Source: Alkalihalobacillus bogoriensis ATCC BAA-922 (GTDB lineage: Bacteria > Bacillota > Bacilli > Bacillales > Bacillaceae_F). Taken from it: DNA of 64,000 nt. Under the pieces are notes generated by a model that was given only the letters and a program-made list of their open reading frames with translations, was not told the DNA's origin and made no database searches. The position numbers were made by a program, and so were the translations under genes. Position 1 is the stretch's first letter, and each line of letters opens with the position of its first letter. The stretch spans positions 124,001-188,000 of the forward strand of contig NZ_JHYI01000006.1 of NCBI RefSeq assembly GCF_000621445.1. The letters are read 5' to 3'. Shown here piece by piece: positions 54,212-63,390 of the stretch.

Positions 54212-55444
54212 CTACTCTATAACAGCTAATTTTCTCGTTGTTTCTGCTACTTGTTCAGGATCAACTTGACGACGTGCTACGCCTGTTTCCATTGCGGTCT
54301 TTGCAACAGCTGCTGCAACAGCAGGAGCTACACGAGGGTCAAATGGAGCGGGTATGACATAATCGGATGTAAGCTCATCTTCAGAGATTAAATCTGCAAT
54401 CGCATAAACAGCAGCCACTTTCATTTCTTCGTTAATATGAGTCGCTCTCACATCTAATGCACCACGGAAAATTCCTGGGAATGCTAGTACATTATTTACT
54501 TGGTTTGGAAAATCAGAGCGCCCTGTTCCAATGACTTTGGCCCCTGCTTCTTTTGCATCCTCTGGCATAATCTCTGGAACAGGATTTGCCATCGCAAATA
54601 TAATAGGGTCTTCATTCATGCTTTCGACCATTTCTTTTGTTAATGATCCAGCAACTGAAACCCCGATAAAGACATCGGTTCCTTTGATAACATCAGCTAG
54701 ACTGCCTTCTTTGCGGTCACGATTTGTAAATTTAGCGACTTCATCTTTCACACTGTTCATACCAAATGTTCTACCATCATAAATCGCGCCTTTAGAATCA
54801 CACATAATAATATCTCTTACACCCATTCGTTCAAGCAACTTAATAATGGCAATCCCAGCTGCACCTGCCCCATTGGCAACAACTTTAATTTCAGATAATG
54901 ATTTCCCTGAAAGTTTTAATGCATTAATTAAGCCAGCTAACGTAACAATGGCTGTTCCATGTTGGTCATCATGGAAAATAGGAATATTTGTTTCTTTTTT
55001 CAATCTTTCTTCAATGACAAAACAATTTGGAGCTGCAATATCTTCTAAATTAATTCCGCCAAATGTTGGTTCTAACAATTTTACAGTTTCAACAATTTTG
55101 TCTACATCATTAGTCCGTAAGCAAATTGGAAACGCATCTACCCCTGCAAATGATTTAAATAACACAGCTTTTCCTTCCATAACGGGAAGAGCCGCCTCTG
55201 GTCCTATGTTTCCTAATCCTAGAACAGCAGTCCCATCCGATACAACAGCAACCATGTTGCCTTTCATCGTGTATTCAAATACGTTTTCTACATTATCAAA
55301 AATTTCCTTACAAGGTTCTGCTACTCCAGGTGAATAAGCAAGACTTAAATCTCTCGCATTACGAACAGGGACTTTTGATTTTGATTCAAGCTTTCCACGA
55401 TTAACCCTATGCATATGTAATGCTTCTTCTCTAGTTGTTGCCAT
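54212..55444 (-). CDS. ytsJ: NAD(P)-dependent malic enzyme (YtsJ-like)
   Basis: 410 residues; oxidative decarboxylation of malate to pyruvate. SLAYSPGVAEPCKEI (~residue 35), GLGNIGPEAALPVMEGKAVL (~70), catalytic FHDDQHGTAIV (~135), the Rossmann VANGAGAAGIAIIKLL (~165) and FAMANPVPEI (~265). Short prokaryotic form without a phosphotransacetylase extension. In B. subtilis YtsJ is the NADP-dependent enzyme and this is its position. The ATG (MATTREEALHM) is chosen by family; the longer frame crosses the promoter and operator. Confidence 0.95.
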   Translation of the reverse strand: MATTREEALHMHRVNRGKLESKSKVPVRNARDLSLAYSPGVAEPCKEIFDNVENVFEYTMKGNMVAVVSDGTAVLGLGNIGPEAALPVMEGKAVLFKSFAGVDAFPICLRTNDVDKIVETVKLLEPTFGGINLEDIAAPNCFVIEERLKKETNIPIFHDDQHGTAIVTLAGLINALKLSGKSLSEIKVVANGAGAAGIAIIKLLERMGVRDIIMCDSKGAIYDGRTFGMNSVKDEVAKFTNRDRKEGSLADVIKGTDVFIGVSVAGSLTKEMVESMNEDPIIFAMANPVPEIMPEDAKEAGAKVIGTGRSDFPNQVNNVLAFPGIFRGALDVRATHINEEMKVAAVYAIADLISEDELTSDYVIPAPFDPRVAPAVAAAVAKTAMETGVARRQVDPEQVAETTRKLAVIE

Positions 55445-55479
55445 ATTAAAACAACTCCCTTCCCTATAATACCTTTTAC

Positions 55480-55490
55480 TGGTCAGACCA
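55480..55490. promoter_or_regulatory. GntR/FCD operator in the malic enzyme promoter
   Basis: TGGTCAGACCA, a perfect palindrome of the TGGTCnGACCA type used by FadR-subfamily GntR regulators, 36-46 bases before the malic enzyme ATG. A TATAAT -10 (55509-55514, minus) lies 18 bases upstream, placing the operator near +12 to +22, a repressing position. Confidence 0.72.
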
Positions 55491-55540
55491 CTTAGAAAAA
55501 CTGTTTCTATTATAACAAAACATTTTAAGTTGTACATCAA

Positions 55541-58500
55541 CTATTCTTTTTTCACAACGACATTTCCTTCTCCAAGTATTCGTTTAAGTGAAGATAAACA
55601 TTCGTTTTCTAGTTGAACAAAGAAGTGTTTGGACAATTTCTTATATTGTTGTTCACGCTCATAATATAAAATGACTTCAGCCTGTCCTGGAAAAGTGGTT
55701 ATCACTTCTTTCACAGCTTTAAGAACTTTATTCGATTCATACTGTGCGGGAATTTTTAAAAATAATGTTTCTTTTGCTTTTGGTGGTAATTTTTCTATTA
55801 AGCATAGCTTTTCGGCAATAAAGCTTCGTTTTCCGTTTCTCGCTTCTGCTCTTCCTTCAAAAAAGACTAGCTGTCCTTCTAGCAATTGTTGCTTATATTG
55901 TTCATAGACTTTTGGGAACACGGTAATATCGATTTCCCCAGTTTCATCACTCACCTTTAAAAAAAGCATGTCCTCGCCTTTTTTTGTTCTCACTTTTCTT
56001 ACTAGCTCAATTAAGCCAGCAATTCTTTGCTTCTTTGAAATCGGTTCAAGGAAAGCTAGCTCTTGTATATTGTAATCTTGCAAAATAGTATGGAATGCTG
56101 TTATAGGATGGCCTGAAAGATAAAAACCAACAACTTCTTTTTCAAACCGTAACTTTTCCTTATCTGTAAATGGTGGTACATCATCATATGGTTTTTTTCC
56201 TTCATCTATGCTAAAAAGTTGTCCAACTCCTTCAGACATCTTTTTTAGCTCATCACAATACGTTAGCACATCATCTAATGAAGCTAATAATTGCGCTCGA
56301 TGATACCCACACTCGTCAAAACAGCCTGAAATAATAAGAACTTCGATCGTTTTTTTCGTGACTATTTTTAAATCGACCCGACTACAAAAATCGTACAAGT
56401 CTTTATACGAACTTTTTTGCCTTTTCTGTATGATTTCATACGCCGCTTTTATCCCTACATGCTTAATCGCTTGAAATCCGAATCGAATTGAACCATTCTC
56501 CAGTCCAAAATGGACTGAGCTGTTGTTAATGGATGGTGGGAGCACTTTAATGTTTACTCGTTTTGCCTCTCGTATATATTGAAATAATTTCTGGTCATGA
56601 TAACTGACACTCGTCAATAGTGCCGCATAAAAAGCTTGAGGATAGTGAGCTTTTAGGTACGCTAATTGATAAGCAATGACACTATAAGCAACGGCATGAC
56701 TACGATTAAAACCATAATTTGAAAAGCGGACAATTTGGTCATACACTTGATTTGCACTTGTTTCACTATATCCATTTTGGATGGCCCCAGCGATAAATTT
56801 TGCTCTTTGATGCTCTAAATCTTCTCGTTTCTTTTTGCTAACAGCTCTTCGTAATAGGTCTGCTTCTCCTAAAGAAAAACCTGCCATTCTTGAAGCGATT
56901 TTCATAATTTGTTCTTGATAAATCATAACTCCATATGTTTTTTCTAGAATTGGTTGCAAATGTGGATGAATATCATTGGGTTGTTTTTTTCCATGTTTTC
57001 TCTCAATATAATCATCAATAAACTGCATCGGGCCTGGTCTGTACAATGCATTTACCGCCACAATATCTTCAAATTCGGTCGGCCCTAACTTCTTTAGAAC
57101 TTGGCGCATTCCTTCCGATTCAAGTTGAAAAACACCTGTTGTATCTCCACGACTTAAAAGTTGATAGGTCTTTGCGTCCGACATATCGATTTTGTTTACA
57201 TCAACATCGACTTTTTCAAATGAGGAAATAAGTGAAACAATTTCTTCAATTAGCGTTAAATTCCGTAATCCAAGAAAGTCCATTTTTAACAAGCCGATTT
57301 CTTCTAGAATCGCCATCGGATATTGAGTGAGTGCCATATCTTCTTGCCCGGGCTGTAATCCGACCAATTGTAATAGCGGCTTTTCACTTATAACAATTCC
57401 AGCTGCATGAGTCGAAGTGTGCCTTGGGAGCCCTTCTACTTTTTTTGCAGTTTCATATAATGACTTTGCTTGTTCCGATTGTTCAATGAAAGCTTTCATT
57501 TCTTTACTTTCTTGTAGTGCTTGTTGTAACGTCACACCTGGAGCACTTGGTATTTGCTTTGCTAACTTATCAATTATTGATTGCTCGATCATTAACGCTT
57601 TTCCTACATCGCGAATGGCGGCTTTCGCAGCTAACGTTCCAAAGGTAATGATTTGTGCGACATTGTTTTTGCTATATTTCGTTTTCACATAATCAATCAC
57701 TTCATCACGACGTTGGTCAGAGAAATCAATATCAATATCTGGCATCGAAATCCGTTCTGGATTTAAAAAACGTTCAAATAATAAGTCATAACGGATTGGG
57801 TCTACCTTTGTAATATTTAATAAATATGCGACTAATGATCCAGCTGCTGAACCACGACCAGGTCCTGTCATAATCCCTTTTTCGCTAGCAAACTTCATAA
57901 AGTCCCAAACAATTAAAAAATAATCACTAAAGTTCATTGACGCAATAACCTCAAGCTCATACTCTAGCCGTTGATACGCTTTGTTGTCTTTTGGATATCG
58001 AACTTGTACTTCTTTTCTACATAATTTCTGCAAATACTCATGGGCTGTCATATCCTTGTCTGGCAGGGGATATTTGGGCAATAATCGTTGATGAAACTCC
58101 AATTCAACACAGCACGTGTTAGCAATGTCAATCGTTTGTTGTAACGCCTCTGGAACAGCTTTAAAAAGGGTAGTCATTTCACTTGGAGCTTTTAAAAAAT
58201 ATTGAAGTGTTTTTTCTTCTTTCCTTTTGCTATCGACTGGCTCACCTAATCGAATGGCTTGCACCGTATCATAAGCAATTGCATCTTCCTTTTCAAGAAA
58301 ATGAACGTGATTTGTCGCGACAACACGAATGTGATGCTTTTTCGATTGTGTATACAACTCTTCCACCATTTGAATATCTCGTTTTTCATGAAGTTGTAAT
58401 TCAATAAATAAATTCTCAGAGCCAACTTGATGAATAAATTGGTGTATGACATTCGTTCCTTCATCATATTGTTTTTGAAAAATAGCTTTCGAAAGTTCTC

Positions 58501-58897
58501 CCCCTTCAAATGGGAGAATGACGATCAAACCTTCTTTAAACGCCCACAACGTTTCTTTGTTAATAGCAGGAGAACGAAATGGTCCCATTTGTGCTTCGGT
58601 TGATAAGGCTAACAAATGTTCATACCCCTGTCTATTTTTCGCTAACACAATAACCTTTGATGTTACAGCCCCATTATCTTTTTTATCGACTACATCAAGT
58701 TCAAGGCCTAAAATTGGTTTAACCCCATGTTCAAGACAAAGTTTGTAAAATGGAATAAGTCCATATACAACGTTTTTATCGGTTAATGCTAACGCTGAAA
58801 TTCCTTTCTCTTTCGCTGATAATACCAAATCTTTTAATCGGCAAACGCCACTTAATAGGCTATATTCACTATGGATATGTAAATGAGCAAAAGCCAT
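55541..58897 (-). CDS. dnaE: DNA polymerase III subunit alpha DnaE
   Basis: 1118 residues; in Bacillus DnaE extends RNA primers before hand-over to PolC. PHP domain at the N-terminus (LHIHSEYSLLSG; KPILGLELDVV), polymerase palm with PGRGSAAGSLVAYLL (~residue 345) and the catalytic MPDIDIDFSDQRRDEVIDYV (~395-415), fingers and the tandem HhH (~790-820), then the OB fold (IAGLIELVRKVRTKKGEDML ~980). DnaE, not PolC: there is no inserted exonuclease. The long size and positions are normal. Confidence 0.97.
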   Translation of the reverse strand: MAFAHLHIHSEYSLLSGVCRLKDLVLSAKEKGISALALTDKNVVYGLIPFYKLCLEHGVKPILGLELDVVDKKDNGAVTSKVIVLAKNRQGYEHLLALSTEAQMGPFRSPAINKETLWAFKEGLIVILPFEGGELSKAIFQKQYDEGTNVIHQFIHQVGSENLFIELQLHEKRDIQMVEELYTQSKKHHIRVVATNHVHFLEKEDAIAYDTVQAIRLGEPVDSKRKEEKTLQYFLKAPSEMTTLFKAVPEALQQTIDIANTCCVELEFHQRLLPKYPLPDKDMTAHEYLQKLCRKEVQVRYPKDNKAYQRLEYELEVIASMNFSDYFLIVWDFMKFASEKGIMTGPGRGSAAGSLVAYLLNITKVDPIRYDLLFERFLNPERISMPDIDIDFSDQRRDEVIDYVKTKYSKNNVAQIITFGTLAAKAAIRDVGKALMIEQSIIDKLAKQIPSAPGVTLQQALQESKEMKAFIEQSEQAKSLYETAKKVEGLPRHTSTHAAGIVISEKPLLQLVGLQPGQEDMALTQYPMAILEEIGLLKMDFLGLRNLTLIEEIVSLISSFEKVDVDVNKIDMSDAKTYQLLSRGDTTGVFQLESEGMRQVLKKLGPTEFEDIVAVNALYRPGPMQFIDDYIERKHGKKQPNDIHPHLQPILEKTYGVMIYQEQIMKIASRMAGFSLGEADLLRRAVSKKKREDLEHQRAKFIAGAIQNGYSETSANQVYDQIVRFSNYGFNRSHAVAYSVIAYQLAYLKAHYPQAFYAALLTSVSYHDQKLFQYIREAKRVNIKVLPPSINNSSVHFGLENGSIRFGFQAIKHVGIKAAYEIIQKRQKSSYKDLYDFCSRVDLKIVTKKTIEVLIISGCFDECGYHRAQLLASLDDVLTYCDELKKMSEGVGQLFSIDEGKKPYDDVPPFTDKEKLRFEKEVVGFYLSGHPITAFHTILQDYNIQELAFLEPISKKQRIAGLIELVRKVRTKKGEDMLFLKVSDETGEIDITVFPKVYEQYKQQLLEGQLVFFEGRAEARNGKRSFIAEKLCLIEKLPPKAKETLFLKIPAQYESNKVLKAVKEVITTFPGQAEVILYYEREQQYKKLSKHFFVQLENECLSSLKRILGEGNVVVKKE

Positions 58898-58969
58898 AGC
58901 TACACCTCTTTCCTTTTTCCGTTCTCAATCCTTTCCTTATAGTATGGATAACGATTCTAAAAAAAACAA

Positions 58970-58999
58970 GCATATTCCATCTAAGACGAGCTATATATG
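58970..58999 (+). promoter_or_regulatory. possible sigma-E promoter of ytrHI
   Basis: GCATATT (58970-58976) fits the sigma-E -35 KMATATT; after 15 bases TATATATG (58992-58999) is a poor match to CATACANT. B. subtilis ytrHI is sigma-E dependent. Confidence 0.35.
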
Positions 59000-59038
59000 A
59001 TAATAGGGGAAACAAGAGAAAGAGAAAAGGAGGAGCCA

Positions 59039-59374
59039 ATGGACCGCACATTATTAGCTACTCTCATTATTGACTTTTTTGTCGCGTTTGGAGTGATTAT
59101 CGGGGGGGCGATTATCGGAGGAATGGCCGCATTTTTAACGGGAGATCCCCCTTTAAAAACGATACATGATCTCGCTGGCAGTTTAAAGATTTGGGCCCTT
59201 GTTGCTGCAATCGGAGGAACGTTTGATGCCTTTACTAGCTTAGAACGAGGACTCTTTCAAGGTACCCATGATGACATCATAAAAACATTATTAATGATTC
59301 TTGCCGCCTTAAGTGGGGCACATAGTGGGACAACGATTATTCAATGGATTACACAGGAGCATTTAGGTCCATGA
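59039..59374 (+). CDS. ytrH: sporulation membrane protein YtrH
   Basis: 111 residues with three hydrophobic helices, including LIIDFFVAFGVIIGGAIIGG (~8-27) and LLMILAALSGAHSGTTIIQW (~83-102), matching YtrH. In B. subtilis needed for efficient sporulation, expressed in the mother cell under sigma-E. ATG five bases after AAAGGAGGAG. Overlaps ytrI by ATGA. Confidence 0.92.
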   Translation: MDRTLLATLIIDFFVAFGVIIGGAIIGGMAAFLTGDPPLKTIHDLAGSLKIWALVAAIGGTFDAFTSLERGLFQGTHDDIIKTLLMILAALSGAHSGTTIIQWITQEHLGP

Positions 59375-59877
59375 GAATCCCTCCTTATTATAAGCGGCCT
59401 GGCTGGCAACGCTTTTTTGCTGGAATCATTATCGGCATGCTGATCGGTTGGGGTTTTTTCGTTTATCATTTTGGAACGATTCACGACCGCTTAATTATTA
59501 AGTTAAAAACCCAAGAAATAACGATACAAAATTTAAATGAGGACCTTGAAGAACTGCGAAGTACGGAAAAAAGATTAAATGAAGAAAATCAAAAGAAACT
59601 AACCATTCAAGAAATTGAAGTTGACTTTACAAACGATAAGGATTTACGACTAAATGAATTAACGATTTATGAATTAAAAAGCAGTGTCATTAATGAACTA
59701 AAAGGATTAAAAGGAAAAGACATTGCCTCTGTAGCTGAAACGAACGATTTAATGCTTAAAACGATCGAAAACAAAACATTTGAAATTGGGGAAACAAAGT
59801 ATCGGTTAAAACGAGAACAAGTGTATTTATTTACGACTCTTACGTTATATTTAAAAATAGAAATCGTTACAGGTTAA
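59371..59877 (+). CDS. ytrI: sporulation membrane protein YtrI
   Basis: 168 residues; a short basic N-terminus (MRIPPYYKRPGWQRF), one membrane helix (FAGIIIGMLIGWGFFVYHFG, ~15-34), then a coiled coil (LKTQEITIQNLNEDLEELRS, ~48-85) and a beta-rich end. Matches YtrI, co-expressed with YtrH in sporulation. The start overlaps the ytrH stop; upstream frames are inside ytrH. Confidence 0.9.
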   Translation: MRIPPYYKRPGWQRFFAGIIIGMLIGWGFFVYHFGTIHDRLIIKLKTQEITIQNLNEDLEELRSTEKRLNEENQKKLTIQEIEVDFTNDKDLRLNELTIYELKSSVINELKGLKGKDIASVAETNDLMLKTIENKTFEIGETKYRLKREQVYLFTTLTLYLKIEIVTG

Positions 59878-59891
59878 TGATTGATTTATTA

Positions 59892-60054
59892 AAGAAAAAC
59901 GCAGAAGCGTCTTTTCTTCCAAGCGAAGTGCGGAGCCCTGCCCGCTTTTAACAGTGAACCACAAGTGCTTTTCTTGGGGTGAAACGCGCAGGTGCGCAGC
60001 CTTCGCTCTACTTGAATAGCTTTCAAAGCTTCACTGCTACACCAAAATTTTTAT
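59892..60054 (+). repeat. dispersed structured intergenic repeat, copy D
   Basis: Contains AAGAAAAACGCAGAAGCGTC, AAGTGCGGAGCCCTGCCCGC, AACCACAAGTGCTTTTCTTG (one change breaks a base pair of the CCCCAAG stem), GAAACGCGCAGGTGCGCAGC, CTTCGCTCTACTTG, AGCTTTCAAAGCTT and CACTGCTACACCAAAA. Lies directly after ytrI. Confidence 0.87.
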
Positions 60055-60162
60055 GCTTTCTTATATGTCTAGAAAAAAAATTCTTCGAAAGAATAAGATA
60101 TTTATCACATTACAGCCTCAGAATCCGGGCTAGGTGCACGCTTTTTTAGTAAGAAACCAAAC

Positions 60163-60194
60163 AAAAAAACGCCTTTGAGTCAAGTGCGTTTTTT
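60163..60194. terminator. terminator between ytrI and nrnA
   Basis: AAAAAACGC and GCGTTTTTT form a 9-bp stem around a ~12-base loop between convergent genes. Confidence 0.75.
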
Positions 60195-60220
60195 CTACGG
60201 TCTGTGGTGTAACCTACTGG

Positions 60221-61174
60221 TTACACCTTTTCATTATAAACTTTACATAATGCTTCTAAGTCCGCTAGTATAGTTTTTGTTTCATCCCAAGATTTGGCCT
60301 TTGCTCCTGAGGCAAGCGGATGACCTCCTCCGCCATATTGTTGTGCTAACGTATGAATATGTGGTCCTTTTGAACGGAGCCTTACTCTTATTTTTCCATC
60401 TTCATCCTCGACAAAAAACACCCAAGCGACTAATCCTTCAACATCAGAAAAGGTATTTACTAATAGTGAAGATTGTTTTGATGTGACTTTAAATTTCATC
60501 ATTACTTCCTGAGTTAATGTCATTACACCTAACCCTTGTTTCGTTAACTCAAAATGTTGTAGCACATACCCTTCTAACCTCGATAATGCAACATCCTTTT
60601 TGTATAGTGCCGAATAAAAGTCATTATGGTCAATCCCTACTTCTAGGAGTAATGCAGTATAATAGTGAGTCATTGGTTTTGTATTTGGATAGCGAAATCT
60701 ACCTGTATCTCCTACAATACCAGCATATAATAAGCGTGCAGCACTTTGTTGTAACCGATACCCTCGTTTTTTCCCTTCCTCATATAGCGCAATAACCATC
60801 TCACTTGTAGAAGACGCTGATGTATCCACCCACATGAGGTCTCCATACGGTTCTTCATTCGGATGGTGGTCAATCTTAATCATGTAATCCCCATCCGTAT
60901 ACCGGGAATCACTAATTCTTTCCGTGTTGCCTGTATCACAAACGATAACGAGTGCCCCTTCATACACACTGTCGGATATGAAGTCCATTTCTGCTAAAAA
61001 CGTTAATGAGGGGTCTTCATCTCCAACGATAAACACTTTTTTTTGATTATATGTATCTTGAATCAGGGCAGCAAGACCTGCCTGTGACCCGATCGCATCT
61101 GGGTCTGGTCGTTCATGACGATGTATGATAATCGTTTCATATTCCTCAATTTTGTCTAAAATGTGCCTAATCAT
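60221..61174 (-). CDS. nrnA: bifunctional oligoribonuclease/PAP phosphatase NrnA
   Basis: 317-residue DHH-DHHA1 phosphoesterase that degrades nanoRNA and dephosphorylates 3'-phosphoadenosine 5'-phosphate. Metal ligands in IIHRHERPDPDAIGSQAGL (~residue 16-34), VCDTGN (~78) and the DHHPNEE motif (~residue 100). The C-terminal DHHA1 glycine loop is GGGGHPLASGA (~280). ATG after AAAAGGAG. Position downstream of ytoI/ytpI is conserved. Confidence 0.95.
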   Translation of the reverse strand: MIRHILDKIEEYETIIIHRHERPDPDAIGSQAGLAALIQDTYNQKKVFIVGDEDPSLTFLAEMDFISDSVYEGALVIVCDTGNTERISDSRYTDGDYMIKIDHHPNEEPYGDLMWVDTSASSTSEMVIALYEEGKKRGYRLQQSAARLLYAGIVGDTGRFRYPNTKPMTHYYTALLLEVGIDHNDFYSALYKKDVALSRLEGYVLQHFELTKQGLGVMTLTQEVMMKFKVTSKQSSLLVNTFSDVEGLVAWVFFVEDEDGKIRVRLRSKGPHIHTLAQQYGGGGHPLASGAKAKSWDETKTILADLEALCKVYNEKV

Positions 61175-61275
61175 TACTTTTCTCCTTTTGTTTCTTCGTC
61201 TTTACTGGATTTTCATAATTGTTCACGTTACAATAACGAAAGACAAATAGGTTGTCCACGTGAGGAGGAATCTTT

Positions 61276-61581
61276 GTGGTTCAAACATTTTTTATATTAA
61301 TTATATTTTCTATTGTCTTTTTCCTTTATTTTAAAGTGAAATATTGGCGTACACATCAACCGATAATGAAAAAATGGACTCAAACAAAAGCAAATATGGC
61401 CCTTGGATCATTTTTACTTTTCTTTGGCTTAAATTCCTTATTATTTCCAAGAAGTACTCTTGAAATTGTCATTGGTGTCATTTTTTCTTTGTTAGGTTCT
61501 GCTAATGTTTATTTTGGTTATAAAGCCTATAAACATTATATGCCCTATGCTTTACAAGAAGCAGAAACGAAACAAAAATAA
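61276..61581 (+). CDS. ytpI: YtpI-like membrane protein
   Basis: 101 residues with three hydrophobic segments (~1-20, 38-57, 58-78), including MALGSFLLFFGLNSLLFPRS. Matches B. subtilis YtpI in length, sequence type and place. Function unknown. GTG start after GAGGAGGA; followed by a terminator. Confidence 0.88.
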   Translation: MVQTFFILIIFSIVFFLYFKVKYWRTHQPIMKKWTQTKANMALGSFLLFFGLNSLLFPRSTLEIVIGVIFSLLGSANVYFGYKAYKHYMPYALQEAETKQK

Positions 61582-61598
61582 ATCGAACGCATAATTTT

Positions 61599-61628
61599 AC
61601 CCGCTATGAGCAAAATATAGCGGGTTCT
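61599..61628 (+). terminator. terminator after ytpI
   Basis: ACCCGCTAT and ATAGCGGGT form a 9-bp stem with a nine-base loop followed by TCTTAT, 17 bases after ytpI. Confidence 0.7.
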
Positions 61629-61637
61629 TATGTGTAC

Positions 61638-62948
61638 TTAACGGTCTAACAGCTGAGCCATCATTAATGCTTTACAAACAATATCACCTTCATGGTAAAT
61701 TTCAACATCAATTTTTCCATGTTTTCTCCCAATTTCTAATACTTTTGGCTGGATATTAATTTTACTTTCAATTTGTACTGGCTTAATAAAGTAAAGCGTA
61801 ATATTTTCAACAACTAAGTCGCCCCGCTTATATTTTTTCAGCACACGACTTCCTGATTCTGTAACTAACGTTGTCACAACACCGTAGGAAAGTGTTCCAA
61901 GTTGATTTGTCATTTGTGGTGTTACTTCACATTGGAACAAATGCTCAGTAGTAGTAGAGTAATCTTCAAAGCGACTCGCTATGATATCTTCAATCGTTTC
62001 TCCAACATGTGGTTGTTTTTGTACCATTTGAAGCGCTTTTAATACATCTTGCCTACTTATAATACCAATTAACTTTCGTTGGTTGTCCACAACAGGCAAT
62101 AATTCTATTCCTTCCCATACCATAATGTGAGCAACGGAAGCTACTGAGGTTCTTTCATTTACGGTAATCGGGTTTCTAGTCATTACTTTCTCAATCGGTG
62201 TTTGTTTATTTGCTCCCAATACATCTTTGGCTGTAACCATCCCTTGTATTTTTAAATTCTCATCAATAACAGGGTAACGATTATGGCCGGTTTTTTGATT
62301 TAATTCATGCCATTTTTCAACGGCATTGGCTGTTGTCATATAATAGGTATCTTGAAGTGGAATTAATATATCGTTAACAAGAACGATTTCTTTTTTTATC
62401 AACTGGTCATAAATCGCACGGTTAATCATCGTTGCAACAGTAAAAGTATCATAACTAGTCGAAATAATTGGAAGTTCTAGCTCATCCGCTAAATTAATAA
62501 CTTCTTCACTCGTATCAAATCCCCCTGTAATCAAGACAGCTGCGCCTGCCTCTAAAGCAAGCTTATGTACCTGATAACGATTTCCTACGATTAAAAGATT
62601 ACCCGACTCGACATATCTCATCATCGCATCTAGTTTCATTGCGCCAATGACAAAACGGTTTAATGTTTTGTATAATCCTTGTCTACCACCTAATACCGTA
62701 CCATCAACAATATTAATTACTTCTGCAAATGTTAATTTTTCGATATTCTCTTTTTTCTTTTTCTCAATACGAATCGTCCCAACTCGTTCAATCGTACTGA
62801 CATATCCTTGATTTTCTGCTTCCTTTATGGCACGATATGCCGTACCTTCACTAACATTTAACGCTTTTGCAATTTGTCTCACTGAAATTTTATGTCCAAT
62901 TTCTAAATCATTAATATATTGTAGTATTTGTTCATGTTTTGTTGCCAA
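61638..62948 (-). CDS. ytoI: CBS/DRTGG-domain regulator YtoI
   Basis: About 436 residues. Four parts in order: an N-terminal HTH (KISVRQIAKALNVSEGTAYR, ~20-40), a DRTGG domain (~75-185), a CBS pair (VMTRNPITVNERTSVASVAH ~255, and DNQRKLIGIISRQDVLKALQ) and a thioesterase-like C-terminal domain (PQVLEIGRKHGKIDVEIYHE-type, ~405). Probably a nucleotide-responsive regulator; no target is known. The TTG reading M-ATKHEQ matches B. subtilis YtoI; GTG codons four to five residues upstream are alternatives close to AAGGTG. Confidence 0.88.
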   Translation of the reverse strand: MATKHEQILQYINDLEIGHKISVRQIAKALNVSEGTAYRAIKEAENQGYVSTIERVGTIRIEKKKKENIEKLTFAEVINIVDGTVLGGRQGLYKTLNRFVIGAMKLDAMMRYVESGNLLIVGNRYQVHKLALEAGAAVLITGGFDTSEEVINLADELELPIISTSYDTFTVATMINRAIYDQLIKKEIVLVNDILIPLQDTYYMTTANAVEKWHELNQKTGHNRYPVIDENLKIQGMVTAKDVLGANKQTPIEKVMTRNPITVNERTSVASVAHIMVWEGIELLPVVDNQRKLIGIISRQDVLKALQMVQKQPHVGETIEDIIASRFEDYSTTTEHLFQCEVTPQMTNQLGTLSYGVVTTLVTESGSRVLKKYKRGDLVVENITLYFIKPVQIESKINIQPKVLEIGRKHGKIDVEIYHEGDIVCKALMMAQLLDR

Positions 62949-63039
62949 TTCTCTCACCACACCTTCTTCAACTGTACCTATGGAAAATATTACATCTGTA
63001 CTATTTTAATTATACAGTTAGAGAATTGACTCATCAAGA

Positions 63040-63294
63040 CTATCTCCCGTATCTTCTTCGATTTCTTACCGTTTCTACTTTAATGTGTCGTTCTTTTGTT
63101 TCTACTTGTCCTTTATTGTTCGTATATAACAGACCAACTAAGTTACCTGCAATGACAATAACAGCAAAAAACAACCAGCTTAAAGCAAAAATTCCTGCTA
63201 ATCCATCTACTCCAACAGGTAAACGTGGTAACGCAAAGGCTACAAGACCAAAGGCAACTAACAAACTTAGAAAAAATCGTTGTTTCATTTTCAC
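63040..63294 (-). CDS. small two-helix membrane protein of unknown function
   Basis: 84 residues, two hydrophobic stretches (FFLSLLVAFGLVAFALPRL ~6-24 and LAGIFALSWLFFAVIVIAGN ~32-51) and a positively charged cytosolic tail ending ETVRNRRRYGR. GTG start nine bases after AAAGGAG gives good support. Between ytoI and ytkL. I do not recognise a family. Confidence 0.7.
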   Translation of the reverse strand: MKMKQRFFLSLLVAFGLVAFALPRLPVGVDGLAGIFALSWLFFAVIVIAGNLVGLLYTNNKGQVETKERHIKVETVRNRRRYGR

Positions 63295-63390
63295 TTTCCA
63301 TCACTCCTTTTCCCATTGTTACTATGATATGTTGTCCAACTAAAAAAAGAAGCATAATCTCCTTATTTAGAAGAATATGCTTTAACATTT

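Noticed and set aside
54846-55337. 163-codon plus-strand open frame opposite the malic enzyme
   Set aside because: Mirror frame of a conserved enzyme, without ribosome-binding site or family similarity.
63143-63388. 81-codon minus-strand open frame overlapping the small membrane protein
   Set aside because: Different frame over the 63040-63294 gene, which has a proper ribosome-binding site and membrane helices.
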